A stretch of 7,585 nt of DNA from an uncultured Limnohabitans sp. (GTDB taxonomy: Bacteria > Pseudomonadota > Gammaproteobacteria > Burkholderiales > Burkholderiaceae_C). Position 1 is the first letter of the stretch. Every line of letters starts with the position of its first letter. Location: the NCBI RefSeq assembly GCF_937889215.1, contig NZ_CALBEX010000485.1:1-7585 (forward strand). The letters run 5' to 3'. Positions 1 through 5,994 of this stretch are shown here, in pieces. The notes beneath the pieces were generated by a model. It ran no database searches. It was not told the origin of the DNA and saw only the letters and a program-made list of their open reading frames with translations. Position numbers and translations under genes: made by a program.

Positions 1-78
1 CATCGCCTCGGGGCGGTTGAGCACCAGGTGGGCGATGTGATTTTCAGTCGTCAGGGAAAAACAGTTCAATATGTTCAT
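1..78 (-). CDS. Enoyl-CoA hydratase/isomerase family protein, N-terminus only
   Basis: The first 26 codons of a gene that continues past the left edge. Read on the minus strand from the ATG at 78-76 they give MNILNCFSLTTENHIAHLVL followed by NRPEAM. The pattern of a short beta-strand with 'HIAHLVLNRPEAM' is the typical start of the crotonase (enoyl-CoA hydratase/isomerase) superfamily, where the first strand is followed by 'LNRPxxxNA'. A good Shine-Dalgarno GGAG lies at 88-85, six bases before the ATG, which supports the start. Family members act on acyl-CoA thioesters, for example in fatty-acid or aromatic-acid degradation, but the catalytic region is outside the window, so the substrate cannot be given. 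It is transcribed divergently from the toxin-antitoxin pair. Confidence 0.72.
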   Translation of the reverse strand, partial: MNILNCFSLTTENHIAHLVLNRPEAM

Positions 79-165
79 GGAGCGCTCCTATTCAAGAAAA
101 TGTAGCCGTTTGTTTGGAGTTGGTGTGTCCCGGTTTTGACCTAATTCGACTTGGATGGCTAATTC

Positions 166-188
166 TTGTAAATGATAGTAATATACAA
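166..188. promoter_or_regulatory. Candidate operator/promoter of the toxin-antitoxin operon
   Basis: The stretch just before the toxin start is AT-rich (line 121-180 is about 40% GC) and holds an inverted repeat: TTGTA at 166-170 and TACAA at 184-188 with a 13-base spacer. A possible plus-strand promoter overlaps it: TTGGAT at 151-156 and GATAGT at 174-179, 17 bases apart (weak -35, 4/6 match for -10). Ribbon-helix-helix antitoxins usually bind palindromic DNA over their own promoter and autoregulate, so this is the most likely site. The arms are only five bases, so chance is not excluded. Confidence 0.35.
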
Positions 189-191
189 AAC

Positions 192-494
192 ATGATTGAT
201 CTTTCAACCATCGTCGGCTTTGAATGGGATGCGGGCAATGAGCGGAAGAATGAAAAACATGGGGTCTCCATGGCGGAGGCCGAGCAGGTTTTCTTTAATT
301 CGCCCTTGCTTTTATTGGACGACGTTGCGCACAGCCAAAGTGAGGCGCGGCTTCATGCGCTGGGTGCAACGGATGAAGGGCGACGATTGCACATCACCTT
401 CACTTTGCGACGATCGGGCGAATTGATTCGCGTGATTTCAGCGCGGGACATGCACAGAAAGGAGCGCAGTGTTTATGAGCAAGCAGACAGCTAA
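192..494 (+). CDS. brnT: BrnT-like (DUF497) ribonuclease toxin of a type II TA pair
   Basis: A 100-residue protein of the BrnT/DUF497 family, a small RelE-like fold whose studied members are ribonucleases that block translation and are neutralised by an antitoxin encoded just downstream. The family signature is clear: 'FEWDAGNERKNEKHGVS' near residues 10-26 (typically FEWDxxKxxxNxxKHGVSF), the acidic 'LLDDVAHS' at 41-48, and the C-terminal 'RVISARDMHRKERSVYE' at 80-96 (typically IRIISARxAxxxERxxYE). The length is normal for the family and nothing appears broken. An upstream TTG at 114 is in frame, but residues encoded before the ATG at 192 do not resemble the family and lie in promoter-like DNA, so I choose 192; no clear Shine-Dalgarno is visible. 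The stop overlaps the antitoxin start by 20 bases, implying translational coupling. The true RNA target is unknown. Confidence 0.85.
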   Translation: MIDLSTIVGFEWDAGNERKNEKHGVSMAEAEQVFFNSPLLLLDDVAHSQSEARLHALGATDEGRRLHITFTLRRSGELIRVISARDMHRKERSVYEQADS

Positions 495-759
495 AGAACC
501 GATTCCTAAATTCAAAACAGAGGCACAGGAGCGCGCCTATTGGGAATCTGAACCAAACGGGCACGACTCCACGGTGCATGTGGACTGGACAAAAGCGAAA
601 AAGGTCAAGTTGCCCAACTTGAAACCCACCACCAAGACGATTTCGCTTCGATTGCCCCAGCATTTGCTTGACAGCATCAAGGTGGCGGCCAATGCCCGCG
701 ATGTGCCCTACCAGTCACTCATCAAGGTGTGGCTGCAAGAGAAACTGCACAGCCACTGA
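475..759 (+). CDS. CopG/BrnA-type ribbon-helix-helix antitoxin
   Basis: A 94-residue antitoxin partner of the BrnT-like toxin. The N-terminal part, 'PIPKFKTEAQERAYWES' (residues 10-26), and the C-terminal 'LPNLKPTTKTISLRLPQHLL' (46-65), with 'ARDVPYQSLIKVWLQEKL' (74-91), match the CopG-antitoxin family that accompanies DUF497 toxins. The strand 'KTISLRLP' and the two following helices form the ribbon-helix-helix DNA-binding fold; the N-terminal acidic/aromatic segment probably contacts the toxin. AGGAG at 460-464 serves as ribosome-binding site. The ATG at 475 is ten bases away; an in-frame GTG at 469 (four bases away, adding two residues) is the alternative. The protein probably represses its own promoter together with the toxin. 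It ends 15 bases before the convergent dinB stop. Confidence 0.85.
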   Translation: MSKQTAKEPIPKFKTEAQERAYWESEPNGHDSTVHVDWTKAKKVKLPNLKPTTKTISLRLPQHLLDSIKVAANARDVPYQSLIKVWLQEKLHSH

Positions 760-779
760 GGTGTGCTTTGACGCTCAGT
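755..779. terminator. Inverted repeat at the antitoxin/dinB convergent junction
   Basis: ACTGAG at 755-760 and CTCAGT at 774-779 form a perfect six-base inverted repeat around a 13-base loop, spanning both stop codons. The position suits a bidirectional transcription end, but there is no T-tract on either strand and the stem is short, so a role as intrinsic terminator is only a possibility. Confidence 0.22.
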
Positions 780-2058
780 CGTCAGTGAACAGCAGCGTTT
801 GAGGTCCGTGCTCTGTCTCTTCTGCGGCCATGGGGTGGTTGTCGAGGGTGGCTCTTGCCCCCGCTTTGACCAGCGAGCCCACCCGCACCCCCAGCAGCCG
901 TATGCGGCGTGACAGGTCCACCCGCTTGAGGCATTGCCCCGCCACTTGGCGGATGTGTTTGGCCTCGGCGGTGTATTCGGTCAGGGTCTGGTCACGCGTC
1001 ACGGCCTGAAAGTTGTCATACCGCAGCTTGATGCCGATGGTCTTGCCTTCGTAGCCTTTGCGCTGCAAGTCGGCCGCCACTTGCTCGCACAGGCGGGTGA
1101 AGACAGCACCCAGTTCGGCTCGGTCGCGCACGGCGTGCAGGTCGCGCTCAAAGGTGGTTTCGCGGCTCATGCTGACGGGCTCGCTCTCGGTTTCCAGCGG
1201 GCGGTCGTCGCGGCCCCAGGCGGCTTCGTGCAGCCAAGCGCCGTAGCTTTTGCCAAAGTTTTCCACCAGCCACTGCGGCTCGCTGGCCGCCAGCTCGCCA
1301 ATGGTGTGTATGCCAAAGCCCTTGAGCTTTTCATCGGCCTTGGGGCCGACGCCGTTGATCTTGCGGCAGGCCAGCGGCCAGATCAGGGTTTGCAGGTCGG
1401 CCTCATGAACAATGGAGATGCCGTTGGGCTTGTTGAACTCGCTGGCCATCTTGGCGATCAGTTTGTTGGGCGCCACGCCAATCGAGCAGGTCAGGCCCGT
1501 GGCCTCAAAAATGCTTTTCTGAATCAAGCGCGCCAACACGCGCCCGCCTTCGCGCTGGCCGCCTGGTACGTCGGTGAAGTCGATGTAGACCTCGTCCACT
1601 CCTCGGTCCTGCATGACGGGCGCAATGTCGAGGATGATGCTTTTGAAGGTGCGCGAGAAGTAGCGGTAACGCTCAAAATCTACCGGCAGCATGATGGCCT
1701 GCGGGCAAAGCTTGGCAGCTTTCATCAGGCCCATGGCCGAGCCCACGCCAAACTGCCGGGCCGCATAGGTGGCGGTGGTGATGACGCCGCGCCCGGTGTA
1801 GCCATTCAAGCGCGGGAAGAAGTCCACCGGAATGCGGTCCAGCCGTTCGGCAAAGGTGTCTTCGGTCCACTCGCCTTCGGGGTAGGCCGCTTGCAGCTTG
1901 CCCAGCAGGTCGTCTTCTTTGCGCCTGCCGCCGCCAATGACCACGGGCATGCCCTTGAGCTGCGGGTAGCGCAGCAGCTCACAAGACGCGTAAAACGCGT
2001 CCATGTCGAGGTGGGCAATGCGCCTGAGCAGTGGGGTGGCGGGGGTGGGTTGGGTCAC
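775..2058 (-). CDS. dinB: DNA polymerase IV (Y-family translesion polymerase)
   Basis: A 427-residue Y-family polymerase that copies past lesions such as N2-dG adducts with low fidelity and no proofreading. Catalytic motif I 'HLDMDAFYASCE' gives D18, with Y23 as the likely steric gate; motif 'GVDEVYIDFTDV' gives D155-E156. 'CSIGVAPNKLIAKMASEFNK' (191-210) is the palm/thumb signature, the helix-hairpin-helix 'INGVGPKADEKLKGFGI' lies at about 234-250, and 'SMSRETTFERDL' (296-307) opens the little finger. The C-terminus has QTLLF (420-424), matching the beta-clamp-binding consensus. E. coli DinB is 351 residues; much of the excess here is an insertion of about 43 residues at 47-89, after 'VIGGGRR'. 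The start is taken as GTG at 2058: an open frame extends upstream to 2190 but into the neighbouring gene, with no polymerase-like sequence. No clear Shine-Dalgarno or LexA box is visible. Confidence 0.93.
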   Translation of the reverse strand: MTQPTPATPLLRRIAHLDMDAFYASCELLRYPQLKGMPVVIGGGRRKEDDLLGKLQAAYPEGEWTEDTFAERLDRIPVDFFPRLNGYTGRGVITTATYAARQFGVGSAMGLMKAAKLCPQAIMLPVDFERYRYFSRTFKSIILDIAPVMQDRGVDEVYIDFTDVPGGQREGGRVLARLIQKSIFEATGLTCSIGVAPNKLIAKMASEFNKPNGISIVHEADLQTLIWPLACRKINGVGPKADEKLKGFGIHTIGELAASEPQWLVENFGKSYGAWLHEAAWGRDDRPLETESEPVSMSRETTFERDLHAVRDRAELGAVFTRLCEQVAADLQRKGYEGKTIGIKLRYDNFQAVTRDQTLTEYTAEAKHIRQVAGQCLKRVDLSRRIRLLGVRVGSLVKAGARATLDNHPMAAEETEHGPQTLLFTDD

Positions 2059-2081
2059 CCCAGAAGCATAGCGTGCGCCCG

Positions 2082-2108
2082 AGGCCTGTTGCGCGCACCC
2101 ACAGGCCT
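2082..2108 (-). other. Strong stem-loop between the LldD-like gene and dinB
   Basis: AGGCCTGT at 2082-2089 and ACAGGCCT at 2101-2108 form a perfect eight-base stem with an 11-base loop, 12 bases after the end of the LldD-like gene and inside the 62-base gap before dinB. The loop itself contains the palindrome TGCGCGCA. No T-tract follows in the direction of transcription, so it is not a classical intrinsic terminator; it could slow or stop transcription, protect the mRNA end, or be incidental in GC-rich DNA. Confidence 0.4.
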
Positions 2109-2120
2109 GAGCGCTGCTTT

Positions 2121-3275
2121 TTATGCAGTCGGGAATGTGCCCGGCAGCAGGATGTTGGCGTCTACGTTCTGGATGTTGGTGTGGCCGCAAAAGGCCATGG
2201 TCACATCCAGCTCTTTGTGGATGATTTGCAGGGCTTTGGTCACGCCTTCTTCGCCCATGGCGCCCAGGCCGTAGACCATGGCGCGGCCAATCATCACGCC
2301 TTTGGCACCCAAGGCCCAGGCTTTCAAAACGTCTTGGCCACTGCGAATGCCGCCGTCCATCCAGACTTCGATTTGGTCGCCCACGGCAGCGACGATGGCG
2401 GGCAGGGCTTCGATGCTGCTTTGTGCGCCGTCAAGCTGGCGGCCGCCGTGGTTGCTCACCACAATCGCGTCGGCACCACTGGCCACGGCCAGCTTGGCGT
2501 CTTCCACGTCCATGATGCCCTTCAAGATCAGCTTGCCGCCCCATTGCTTTTTGACCCAGGCGATGTCTTCCCAGTTGAGGGTCGGGTCAAACTGTTCGTT
2601 GGTCCACGAGGCCAGCGACTTCATGTTGGTCACGGCTTTGACGTGGCCCACCAGGTTGCCAAAGGTGTGGCGTTTGGTGCCGGCCATGCCTAAGCACCAA
2701 CGCGGCTTGGTCATCAGGTTGATGATGTTGGCAATAGTCGGGCGGGGTGGGGCGGTGAGGCCGTTTTTCAGGTCTTTGTGGCGCTGGCCGATCACCTGCA
2801 AGTCGAGTGTGAGCACCATGGCGCTCACGTTGGCGGCTTTGCAGCGGTCGATCATGCGGGCCATGGCCTCGCGGTCGCGCATCATGTAAAGCTGAAACCA
2901 AAACGGTGCTTGCGTGTGGGCCGCGATGTCTTCGATGGAGCAGATGCTCATGGTCGACAACGTGAAGGGGATGCCGAATTTCTTGGCCGCCATGGCGGCG
3001 TGCATTTCGCCGTCGGCGTGCTGCATGCCCGTGAGGCCCACCGGGGCAATACAAACGGGCATTTTGGTGTCGATGCCCACCATTTGTGTGGCGGTGGTGC
3101 GGTTTTCCATGTTCACCGCTACGCGCTGGCGCAGCTTGATTTTGTGGAAGTCCGTCTCGTTGGCGCGGTAGGTGCCCTCGGTCCACGAGCCGCTGTCGGC
3201 GTAGTCGTAGAACATGCGCGGCACGCGCTTTTCAGCCAGAACGCGCAGGTCTTCGATGTTGGTGATCACGGGCAT
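2121..3275 (-). CDS. lldD: FMN-dependent alpha-hydroxy acid dehydrogenase, L-lactate dehydrogenase-like
   Basis: A 384-residue TIM-barrel flavoenzyme that oxidises an L-2-hydroxy acid to the 2-oxo acid, passing electrons from FMN to quinone, cytochrome or oxygen. The active-site residues of the family are all present: Y25 in 'FYDYADSGSW', Y130 in 'FQLY', D158 in 'LTLD', K252 in 'LKGI', the catalytic base H276 and R279 in 'SNHGGRQLDG'; the FMN phosphate site is 'DGGIRSGQDV' (307-316) with 'IGRA' (329-332). The length and the region 'WTNEQFDPTLNWEDIAWVKK' (224-243) resemble LldD more than short glycolate oxidases. GGAGA at 3287-3283, seven bases before the ATG, supports the start. L-lactate is the default substrate, but the location after a uronate operon leaves another 2-hydroxy acid possible. 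No lactate permease or LldR-type gene adjoins it. Confidence 0.85.
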   Translation of the reverse strand: MPVITNIEDLRVLAEKRVPRMFYDYADSGSWTEGTYRANETDFHKIKLRQRVAVNMENRTTATQMVGIDTKMPVCIAPVGLTGMQHADGEMHAAMAAKKFGIPFTLSTMSICSIEDIAAHTQAPFWFQLYMMRDREAMARMIDRCKAANVSAMVLTLDLQVIGQRHKDLKNGLTAPPRPTIANIINLMTKPRWCLGMAGTKRHTFGNLVGHVKAVTNMKSLASWTNEQFDPTLNWEDIAWVKKQWGGKLILKGIMDVEDAKLAVASGADAIVVSNHGGRQLDGAQSSIEALPAIVAAVGDQIEVWMDGGIRSGQDVLKAWALGAKGVMIGRAMVYGLGAMGEEGVTKALQIIHKELDVTMAFCGHTNIQNVDANILLPGTFPTA

Positions 3276-3389
3276 GGGGCAGTCTCCGAAGGGATGTCAG
3301 TTTTTAATACAACGCGCATCCTAGCCGCCCGGCAGGCTTCGGGCTGTGAAACTTGAGACAGCCTGTTTGAAATTTATTGTGGGCGGTCC

Positions 3390-3416
3390 TTGGGGACACC
3401 CCAACGCAGGGGCGTT
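3390..3416. other. Two mutually exclusive small hairpins downstream of udh
   Basis: The 152-base gap 3276-3427 between udh and the LldD-like gene contains TTGGGG (3390-3395)/CCCCAA (3399-3404), a perfect six-base stem with a three-base loop, and AACGC (3403-3407)/GCGTT (3412-3416) with a four-base loop. They share bases 3403-3404, so they compete or stack. No T-tract follows on the minus strand. The gap is large compared with the 11-55 bases inside the sugar-acid operon, so a partial transcription end after udh and a separate promoter for the LldD-like gene are plausible. I see no convincing -35/-10 pair in the gap. Confidence 0.3.
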
Positions 3417-3427
3417 CGGTTGCGTTG

Positions 3428-4249
3428 TTAACCGTGTGGGGAGGCTTTGACGAAGGCGCCGCCTTGGTAAATCGCTGCCGGGTCTTGCGCATCGATGGTC
3501 TGCTGGCGCGCCTCGACAGCGGTGCGAAAGACGTCTGAGGAGTCCAGAGGCCGGTAGCCGATGTGCTTGGCGTGGGTGTTGTCCCACCAGGTGGTTTGGT
3601 TGTCTGACATGCCGTAAATGATGGCGTGGCCCACGATCGGGGCTGTCAGTGCCGACACGACCAAGCGCTCCAAGTCGTCAAAACTCAACCAAGTGGCCAG
3701 CATGCGACGGTCTTTCGGTTCTGCATAAGAAGAGCCAATGCGCAGGCTCACCGTCTCGATGCCCCAGCGGTCCCAATACAGTTGGGCCAGGTCTTCGCCA
3801 AAGGCTTTGGACAGGCCATAAAAACCATCGGGCTTGGGCGGCATGCGGGTGTTCACCACCTCGTCTTGGCGGTAAAAGCCGGTGACGTGGTTGGAGCTGG
3901 CAAACACGATGCGCTTGACCCCTTGCAGGCGGGCGGCCTCATACAGGTTGACCATGCCCACAATGTTGCCCGCCAAGATGGGCTCCCAGGGCTGTTCGGT
4001 GGACACCCCGCCCATGTGCACCACCGCGTTCACGCCTTGGAGCAAGGCCATCATTTGGTCTTTGTCTTCGAGCGATGCGAGTTGCACCTCTTCGCCCGTA
4101 CCGGCTGGGTCGAGTTCACGCCTGTGGCTCACGCGCAGCACATCGCAATAGGCTTTCAGGCGAGGGCGGAGCTCTTTGCCCAGGTTGCCGCCCGCACCCG
4201 TGAGGAGCAGGCGCGGAAAACGAATGGGGGAGGCCGGTGTTTTGAGCAT
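3428..4249 (-). CDS. udh: Uronate dehydrogenase (NAD-dependent, SDR family)
   Basis: A 273-residue extended short-chain dehydrogenase that oxidises D-galacturonate or D-glucuronate with NAD+ to the corresponding aldaro-lactone (EC 1.1.1.203), in the cytoplasm. The Rossmann motif 'TGAGGNLG' (17-24, GxxGxxG), 'FASSNHVTGFY' (116-126) and the catalytic 'YGLSK' (Y144, K148) are present. The stretches 'NLYEAAR', 'RIVFASSNH', 'PDGFYGLSKAFGE', 'LRIGSSYAEP' and 'WWDNTH' match, from memory, the characterised Agrobacterium uronate dehydrogenase, as does 'YQGGAFV' near the end. Length is normal. The gene starts 14 bases after garL with no clear Shine-Dalgarno, suggesting coupled translation. Its place with gudD, garL and garR agrees with the first step of the oxidative uronate pathway. 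A generic sugar epimerase is much less likely. Confidence 0.88.
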   Translation of the reverse strand: MLKTPASPIRFPRLLLTGAGGNLGKELRPRLKAYCDVLRVSHRRELDPAGTGEEVQLASLEDKDQMMALLQGVNAVVHMGGVSTEQPWEPILAGNIVGMVNLYEAARLQGVKRIVFASSNHVTGFYRQDEVVNTRMPPKPDGFYGLSKAFGEDLAQLYWDRWGIETVSLRIGSSYAEPKDRRMLATWLSFDDLERLVVSALTAPIVGHAIIYGMSDNQTTWWDNTHAKHIGYRPLDSSDVFRTAVEARQQTIDAQDPAAIYQGGAFVKASPHG

Positions 4250-4263
4250 ATGTTTTTTGAAAT

Positions 4264-5028
4264 TCAGGATTTGAAACGACCCGCCAGTGCGGTGGCGCTG
4301 TCGCGCAACACGTTTTGGTCAGCGCCCACGGCCACAAACAGACAGCCTTGCTCAACATAGTGTTTGGCCAGGGCCTCGTCGCCTGTGAGGATGCCGGCGG
4401 CTTTGCCGCAAGCGCGGATGCGGGCAATGGACTCGTCAATGACTTTCAGAACATCCGGGTGCTTGGGGTTACCCAAGTGGCCTAAAGCGGCCGACAAGTC
4501 ACCGGGGCCGATGAACACGCCGTCCACGCCGTCCACGTTGGCGATGGCTTCGATGTTTTTCAGGCCTTCCACGGTTTCTACCTGCAGCAGCAGGCAGATT
4601 TCTTCGCTGCTGTGATGGGCATAGCCCTTGACCCGGCCATAGTGGCTGGCCCGCGGTGCGCCCGCGTAGCCTCGCACGCCGTGGGGCGGGTAGCGCGTGT
4701 ATGACACGGCCAATTGGGCTTCTTCCTCGGTTTGGATGTAAGGCACCAGCAGGCTTTGCACGCCGATGTCGAGCAAGCGCTTGAAGGTCACCATGTCGTT
4801 CCACGGTGGACGCACGATGGCGGTGGTCGGGCTGCCTTTCATGGCTTGCAACTGCGCCAAAATTTCGGGCAAGTCGTTGGGCGAGTGCTCCATGTCCAGC
4901 AGCAGCCAGTCAAAGCCGCAGTGCGCCAGGATCTCGGTGCTGATGTTGCTGCACAGGTGCGACCACAGGCCAATCTGCTTTTGGCCGGACTGGATCGCGT
5001 GTTTGAAATGGTTGATGGGCATGTCCAT
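4264..5028 (-). CDS. garL: HpcH/HpaI-family aldolase, probable 5-dehydro-4-deoxy-D-glucarate aldolase
   Basis: A 254-residue class II (metal-dependent) pyruvate aldolase. In this context it most likely cleaves 5-dehydro-4-deoxy-D-glucarate to pyruvate and tartronate semialdehyde. The catalytic H48 lies in 'LLLDMEHSPND', R73 (pyruvate carboxylate) in 'IVRPPWND', and the metal ligands E151 ('LLQVET') and D177 ('FIGPGDLS') are present; 'TRYPPHGVRG' and 'ALGHLGNPKHPDV' are also typical. Length agrees with E. coli GarL (256). Some stretches ('VRPPWND', 'GKAAGIL') look more like HpaI, the homoprotocatechuate-pathway aldolase; family members are promiscuous, so specificity rests on the neighbours, which carry no homoprotocatechuate genes. 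The ATG at 5028 is chosen because AAGGA sits eight bases before it; the open frame reaches further upstream but into garR. An ATG at 5022 is less well placed. Confidence 0.85.
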   Translation of the reverse strand: MDMPINHFKHAIQSGQKQIGLWSHLCSNISTEILAHCGFDWLLLDMEHSPNDLPEILAQLQAMKGSPTTAIVRPPWNDMVTFKRLLDIGVQSLLVPYIQTEEEAQLAVSYTRYPPHGVRGYAGAPRASHYGRVKGYAHHSSEEICLLLQVETVEGLKNIEAIANVDGVDGVFIGPGDLSAALGHLGNPKHPDVLKVIDESIARIRACGKAAGILTGDEALAKHYVEQGCLFVAVGADQNVLRDSATALAGRFKS

Positions 5029-5036
5029 GGCGTGAT

Positions 5037-5041
5037 TCCTT
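5037..5041 (-). promoter_or_regulatory. Ribosome-binding site of garL
   Basis: AAGGA on the minus strand, overlapping the garR stop codon (5042-5040) and eight bases before the garL ATG. It decides the garL start at 5028 and suggests that ribosomes finishing garR re-initiate on garL. Confidence 0.65.
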
Positions 5042-5939
5042 AAGGGGAGGGCGTGGGGGTGGGGCTGATCTGGAAATTGGCGGCGATTTCGAGTGCGCGC
5101 ACCAGGCCGGAATGGTCCCAAGCACCGCCGCCGTGGGCCACGCAGCTGTTCATCAGTTGTTGGGCATTGGCCGTGTTGGGCAGGCTCAGGCCCATGGCTT
5201 TGGCACCCTCGAGCGCCAGGTTCAGGTCTTTCTGGTGCAGCTCAATGCGGAAACCTGGGTTGAATGTGCGCTTGATCATGCGCTCGCCATGCAGTTCCAA
5301 AATGCGGCTGGTGGCGAGGCCTCCCATCAGGGCCTGGCGCACTTTGGCAGGGTCGGCTCCGGCCTTGGCCGCAAACAGCAGGGCTTCGCCCACGGCCTCG
5401 ATGTTGAGCGCCACGACGATCTGGTTGGCCACTTTGCAGGTTTGGCCGCTGCCGTTGTCACCGATCAGGGTGATGTTTTTGCCCATCAGGGCAAACAAAG
5501 GGTGGACTTTGTTGAATGTGGCTTCGCTGCCGCCCACCATGATGGTGAGGCTGGCCGCTTTGGCACCCACTTCGCCACCGGAAACGGGGGCGTCCAGGTA
5601 ATCGCAACCGAGCTCGTTGATCTTGGCGGCGAAGGCTTTGGTGGCAATGGGCGAAATGGAACTCATGTCCACGATGGTCTTGCCCGGACTCAGGCCCTGG
5701 GCCACGCCTTGGGCGCCAAACAACACGTCTTGCACATGCGGTGTGTCGGGCACCATCAGGAAAATGATGTCGGCATGCTGGGCCACATCGGTGGGTGAGT
5801 TGCAAGCTTTGGCCCCTTGTGCAGTCAGCCCTTGGGGTGTGCCGCTGCGCGAGTGCACGAAGAGTTCGTGGCCTGCAGCCAGCAAATGACCCACCATGGG
5901 TTGACCCATGATGCCCAGGCCAATGAATCCTAATTTCAT
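5040..5939 (-). CDS. garR: Tartronate semialdehyde reductase (2-hydroxy-3-oxopropionate reductase)
   Basis: A 299-residue beta-hydroxyacid dehydrogenase that reduces tartronate semialdehyde to D-glycerate with NAD(P)H. The N-terminal dinucleotide site is 'GFIGLGIMGQPM' (GxGxxG at 7-12). The substrate-binding 'DAPVSGGEVGAKAASLTIMV' lies at 116-135. The catalytic lysine K169 with N173 lies in 'GSGQTCKVANQ', and 'HQKDL' (235-239) closes the active site. E. coli GarR/GlxR are 292-294 residues; the small excess is a C-terminal Ser/Pro/Thr tail (292-299). An in-frame ATG at 5951 exists, but GGAGA at 5949-5945 lies five bases before the ATG at 5939, so that start is used. It consumes the product of the downstream aldolase. 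A 3-hydroxyisobutyrate dehydrogenase is the main alternative, less likely given the operon. Confidence 0.9.
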   Translation of the reverse strand: MKLGFIGLGIMGQPMVGHLLAAGHELFVHSRSGTPQGLTAQGAKACNSPTDVAQHADIIFLMVPDTPHVQDVLFGAQGVAQGLSPGKTIVDMSSISPIATKAFAAKINELGCDYLDAPVSGGEVGAKAASLTIMVGGSEATFNKVHPLFALMGKNITLIGDNGSGQTCKVANQIVVALNIEAVGEALLFAAKAGADPAKVRQALMGGLATSRILELHGERMIKRTFNPGFRIELHQKDLNLALEGAKAMGLSLPNTANAQQLMNSCVAHGGGAWDHSGLVRALEIAANFQISPTPTPSP

Positions 5940-5944
5940 GTGTT

Positions 5945-5949
5945 TCTCC
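5945..5949 (-). promoter_or_regulatory. Ribosome-binding site of garR
   Basis: GGAGA on the minus strand, five bases before the ATG at 5939. It lies downstream of the first base of an in-frame ATG at 5951 and therefore rules that codon out as the start. Confidence 0.7.
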
Positions 5950-5994
5950 AAATCCGATGGGGGTGTGTGGTTAACGTTTCGTGCAAGTTGGCTT

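Noticed and set aside
114..191. Longer toxin start at TTG 114
   Set aside because: The extra 26 residues do not resemble the family and cover the promoter-like, AT-rich region with the inverted repeat.
2085..2105. CTGT...ACAG upstream of dinB as a possible LexA (SOS) box
   Set aside because: The spacing is 11 bases between CTGT and ACAG, not the 8 of the usual LexA box; the match arises from the stem-loop arms.
2059..2190. Upstream extension of dinB to an ATG at 2190
   Set aside because: It overlaps the end of the LldD-like gene and encodes a low-complexity, Pro/Arg/His/Ala-rich stretch unlike any polymerase N-terminus.
934..2274. Long open frame on the plus strand opposite dinB (446 codons)
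   Set aside because: It is the antisense of dinB in GC-rich DNA; its translation is rich in Gly/Ala/His/Val with no family motif, while the minus strand shows all polymerase motifs.
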